NCBI GenBank assembly: GCA_002087915.1
Contig: LWDP01000023.1
Coordinates: forward strand, 1-25,685
Source of the DNA: Enterospora canceri
Taxonomy: Eukaryota > Microsporidia > Enterocytozoonidae
Length of the DNA stretch: 25,685 nt
Direction: 5' to 3'
Part shown: piece by piece, positions 23,713 to 25,685 of the stretch
Position numbering within the stretch: position 1 is the stretch's first letter
Layout: each line of letters opens with the position of its first letter
Notes under the pieces: generated by a model
The model's input: only the letters and a program-made list of their open reading frames with translations
Told to the model about the DNA's origin: nothing
The model's database searches: none
Made by a program: the position numbers and the translations under genes

Positions 23713-23737
23713 TTTTACCCCATTTGTTGCATAAATT
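23713..23737. promoter_or_regulatory. 25-bp spacer between divergent starts
   Basis: Only 25 bp separate the ATG at 23712 (minus) and 23738 (plus). The spacer has a single CCCC/GGGG run (23718-23721), 5 nt from the minus ATG and 16 nt from the plus ATG. Both genes may use the same site. Confidence 0.5.
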
Positions 23738-24346
23738 ATGGTACTTCGCTCACTGATACAGCACGGTGCTCCACTGCTGGTGCTGCTCTACCTCGTCATC
23801 AACAGGGAGAGAGTCATCCTCTTTCCACTTGCCACAGCCACTCTGCTTCTCTGTACTCACATTTCTGCCATTCTAATCTACTTTAGCCTTATTCAGAAAC
23901 AAACAAAACAGTTTATCTATAAGGATGCTCTAATGGTACTGGTAGTCTATGGATTCCAGGTGAATATTGGCCACATCAACCCAAACATGCTTCTTGGTGA
24001 CCTAATAATGGCACCATTCTACCTGTTGGACGTAGTATACAATATTAGACTAAGAAAGAACAATAATACGATTATTTATAGGCGAAGAAACAAGGGTGAC
24101 CTGACGAATGAGAGATTCCTGGTCAGAAAGAGCTTCGTGGCCCAGTGGTTCGTTGCCTGCCTTACGACACTCGTCACTGGTGTTGGACTGCTCCTCATTT
24201 CCACCGGAATGTACGGTAGCAGCAGAGTCACCTACAGTTTGGATGGAATGGTCGTGCTGGCCCAGTACATCAACGAGAACAGAATCCGAGTACTTGAGCA
24301 GTATCTGGTGGTTGGGATGCTCAGCATCCTCATTGGAATGCTCTGA
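23738..24346 (+). CDS. Multispanning membrane protein, unknown
   Basis: This 202-residue protein has about six hydrophobic segments: near residues 10-22, 26-50, 62-76, 84-100, 130-155 and at the C-terminus (YLVVGMLSILIGML). A basic loop (RLRKNNN, YRRRNKGD) lies in the middle. The start is ATG 23738. An in-frame TAA just upstream excludes a longer N-terminus. CCCC is 16 nt upstream, further than usual here. The gene is followed by the beta-adaptin 49 bp later. No family was recognised. Confidence 0.8.
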   Translation: MVLRSLIQHGAPLLVLLYLVINRERVILFPLATATLLLCTHISAILIYFSLIQKQTKQFIYKDALMVLVVYGFQVNIGHINPNMLLGDLIMAPFYLLDVVYNIRLRKNNNTIIYRRRNKGDLTNERFLVRKSFVAQWFVACLTTLVTGVGLLLISTGMYGSSRVTYSLDGMVVLAQYINENRIRVLEQYLVVGMLSILIGML

Positions 24347-24395
24347 GAGTTGTTTTGTTTCATTCTGTTATTTTGTTCGTTGATTTGTTTATTCT

Positions 24396-25685
24396 ATGCA
24401 AATCTACAAGAATAAGGCAGTTGTGAAGATTGAGCAGCTCTTCAGGAAGAACAGGATGCGCATCCCGTACAGCACGGCTGAGATTGAGACTGATTTGCGA
24501 TGCAGATCGAGGCAGCTCGGGGCCATGAAGAAGATCCTGAGCATCCAGCAGCAGGGATACGACGTGAGGCCGTTTCATTCAGAGGTGCTGAAACTGTTCT
24601 GCTCCTCTGACTACGAGACCAAGATCCTGGTGAACCACTACGTCAAGGCCAACTTCAGTAGAAGCCCAATGCACCAGTTGATCTACGTCAATTCGCTTCT
24701 GAGAGACCTAAGAAGCCCAAATTCGAAAATCAGAAAATTGGCCGTAGAAGACAGCATTGCCCTGGGAGACAGCATCACAATCAGCAGATTCATCGAAAGC
24801 TACCGCCACATTCTGGGAAGCGAGACCACGGCTGAGAACGTGGCAGTGAAGGCGCTGCTTCTTGGGAAGATGGGTGGAATCTACAGGGTGAACAGGGAGG
24901 TGTTTCTGGAAAACAGGCTTGAACAGGAGTTGGTTGGCCACCTCAGGTCGAAGGAGGACGCCCTGGTTCTTGCTGCCCTGGTCTCCCTCTGTGAAATAGA
25001 GCGAATTGAGGAGATGGCTCCCACTGATTGCCTCCTTGATCTCCTTGATGACTATTCTGATAGAAATCAGCCTGAATTCATCAGACACATTCTGAAAATA
25101 GTCAGCTACAGGGACGTAGGCGGCAGAATGGAGCAGAGACTGAACAGGATGATCTACACCAACGACGTCTGTCTCTTCTACAGCACGAGTGTGATGCTGA
25201 TCAGGGGTGGAATGGGCCACCTGGCTGCCCAAACAATGGTTGATGTCGGTCTCAGCTTCCTGAATCTCAGACGAGAGCACGTCCAGAACGTCCTTGGTCT
25301 TCTCCACTACGTCGTGGCCAAGTTTGGTGCATCGTACTCAAACAGCAGTCTCATTCTGCTCGATTCAGACACCCTGGAAATCAAGTTGATCAAACTGAAA
25401 TTGATGGCCGATAACTTCGATCAGACTGCCCTGGGTGAAATCAAGCAGCTGATTTACAAGAAGGAGCTGCTGCCTGAGATATTCGGAATCTGCGTCGATA
25501 AGGACATTTATTTGCCTGGGATTCTGAGCTACGTCTCTGCCTCTGACTCGAAATCAGTTTCCAGGGTACTCGAAACCATTTTGATCAACAGGGCCAAATT
25601 CATCGAGGAGTACTCGATTCCACTCCACAACTGGCAGGAGGATCTTGAACACTTCTTCAGTCGCATTCAGCCTGGAACAGCAGTC
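24396..25685 (+). CDS. Beta-adaptin of an AP clathrin-adaptor complex (partial)
   Basis: The frame is open from ATG 24396 to the window end, 430 codons without a stop. It begins MQIYKNKAVVKIEQLF. The trunk pattern of adaptin large subunits follows: RSRQLGAMKKIL (residues about 38-49), SDYETKILVNHYVKANF, and VNSLLRDLRSPNSKIRKLAV (about 98-117). HEAT-like helices continue to the edge. Beta-adaptins form the core of AP complexes that sort cargo into vesicles. The AMKKIL and LLRDLRSPNSKIR stretches fit a beta rather than an alpha/gamma chain. Whether it is AP-1/2 or AP-3 is open. No CCC precedes this ATG, only T-rich sequence. The hinge and ear would lie beyond the window. Confidence 0.85.
   Translation, partial: MQIYKNKAVVKIEQLFRKNRMRIPYSTAEIETDLRCRSRQLGAMKKILSIQQQGYDVRPFHSEVLKLFCSSDYETKILVNHYVKANFSRSPMHQLIYVNSLLRDLRSPNSKIRKLAVEDSIALGDSITISRFIESYRHILGSETTAENVAVKALLLGKMGGIYRVNREVFLENRLEQELVGHLRSKEDALVLAALVSLCEIERIEEMAPTDCLLDLLDDYSDRNQPEFIRHILKIVSYRDVGGRMEQRLNRMIYTNDVCLFYSTSVMLIRGGMGHLAAQTMVDVGLSFLNLRREHVQNVLGLLHYVVAKFGASYSNSSLILLDSDTLEIKLIKLKLMADNFDQTALGEIKQLIYKKELLPEIFGICVDKDIYLPGILSYVSASDSKSVSRVLETILINRAKFIEEYSIPLHNWQEDLEHFFSRIQPGTAV

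Noticed and set aside
24708..25307. Minus frame of 199 codons near the right edge
   Set aside because: It lies opposite the beta-adaptin frame, which is open for 430 codons and has recognisable adaptin motifs.

Overview
The window reads as nuclear DNA of a microsporidian, an obligate intracellular, fungus-related parasite. The proteins are plainly eukaryotic: P4 flippase, USP deubiquitinase, cullin, Sec63, uL18/RPL5, RecQ helicase, syntaxin-like SNARE, Doa10-type ligase, RPB8, Rpn6 and a beta-adaptin. They are often shorter than fungal or animal relatives, no introns are needed, and neighbouring genes are separated by 1 to about 130 bp. Most start codons have a CCC or CCCC run 0-16 nt upstream, often after a T-rich stretch, which matches the CCC-type start-proximal signal known from microsporidia. 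The genus cannot be told from this sequence alone.

Region 1 (1-2539) is accessory in character: AT-richer and loosely packed. It opens with the C-terminal end of an ISXO2-like (Merlin) transposase cut by the window edge. Three copies of a G4-A7-G3 direct repeat follow. Then come four head-to-tail minus-strand genes for small, probably secreted, paralogous proteins.

Region 2 (2540-25685) is a compact housekeeping block. In order it holds: P4-ATPase (+), a multispanning membrane protein (-), a 58-aa acidic protein (+), USP (+), tRNA-Gly(UCC) (-), a tail-anchored protein (-), cullin (-), Sec63 (-), RPL5 (+), an FHA-like protein (+), a 75-aa protein (+), RecQ (-), two small hypothetical proteins (-), a Ufe1/syntaxin-18-like SNARE (+), tRNA-Glu(CUC) (+), a Doa10/MARCH6-like RING-CH membrane E3 (+), RPB8 (-), Rpn6 (+), a 53-aa coiled-coil protein (-), a membrane protein (+) and a beta-adaptin that runs off the right edge (+).

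The most notable observation is the Doa10-like gene. Its RING-CH part (81 codons) and its roughly 13-14-span membrane part (732 codons) lie in the same frame and are separated by one TAG codon. The second part has no start signal of its own. Other points are a Sec63 J domain without an HPD motif, the secreted-protein tandem family beside the transposon end, and a 25-bp spacer carrying one G/C run between two divergent start codons.

Several products belong to ubiquitin, proteasome and ER pathways (USP, cullin, Doa10, Rpn6, Sec63, SNARE). Each has its own start signal, so nothing indicates an operon, and the grouping may be chance.
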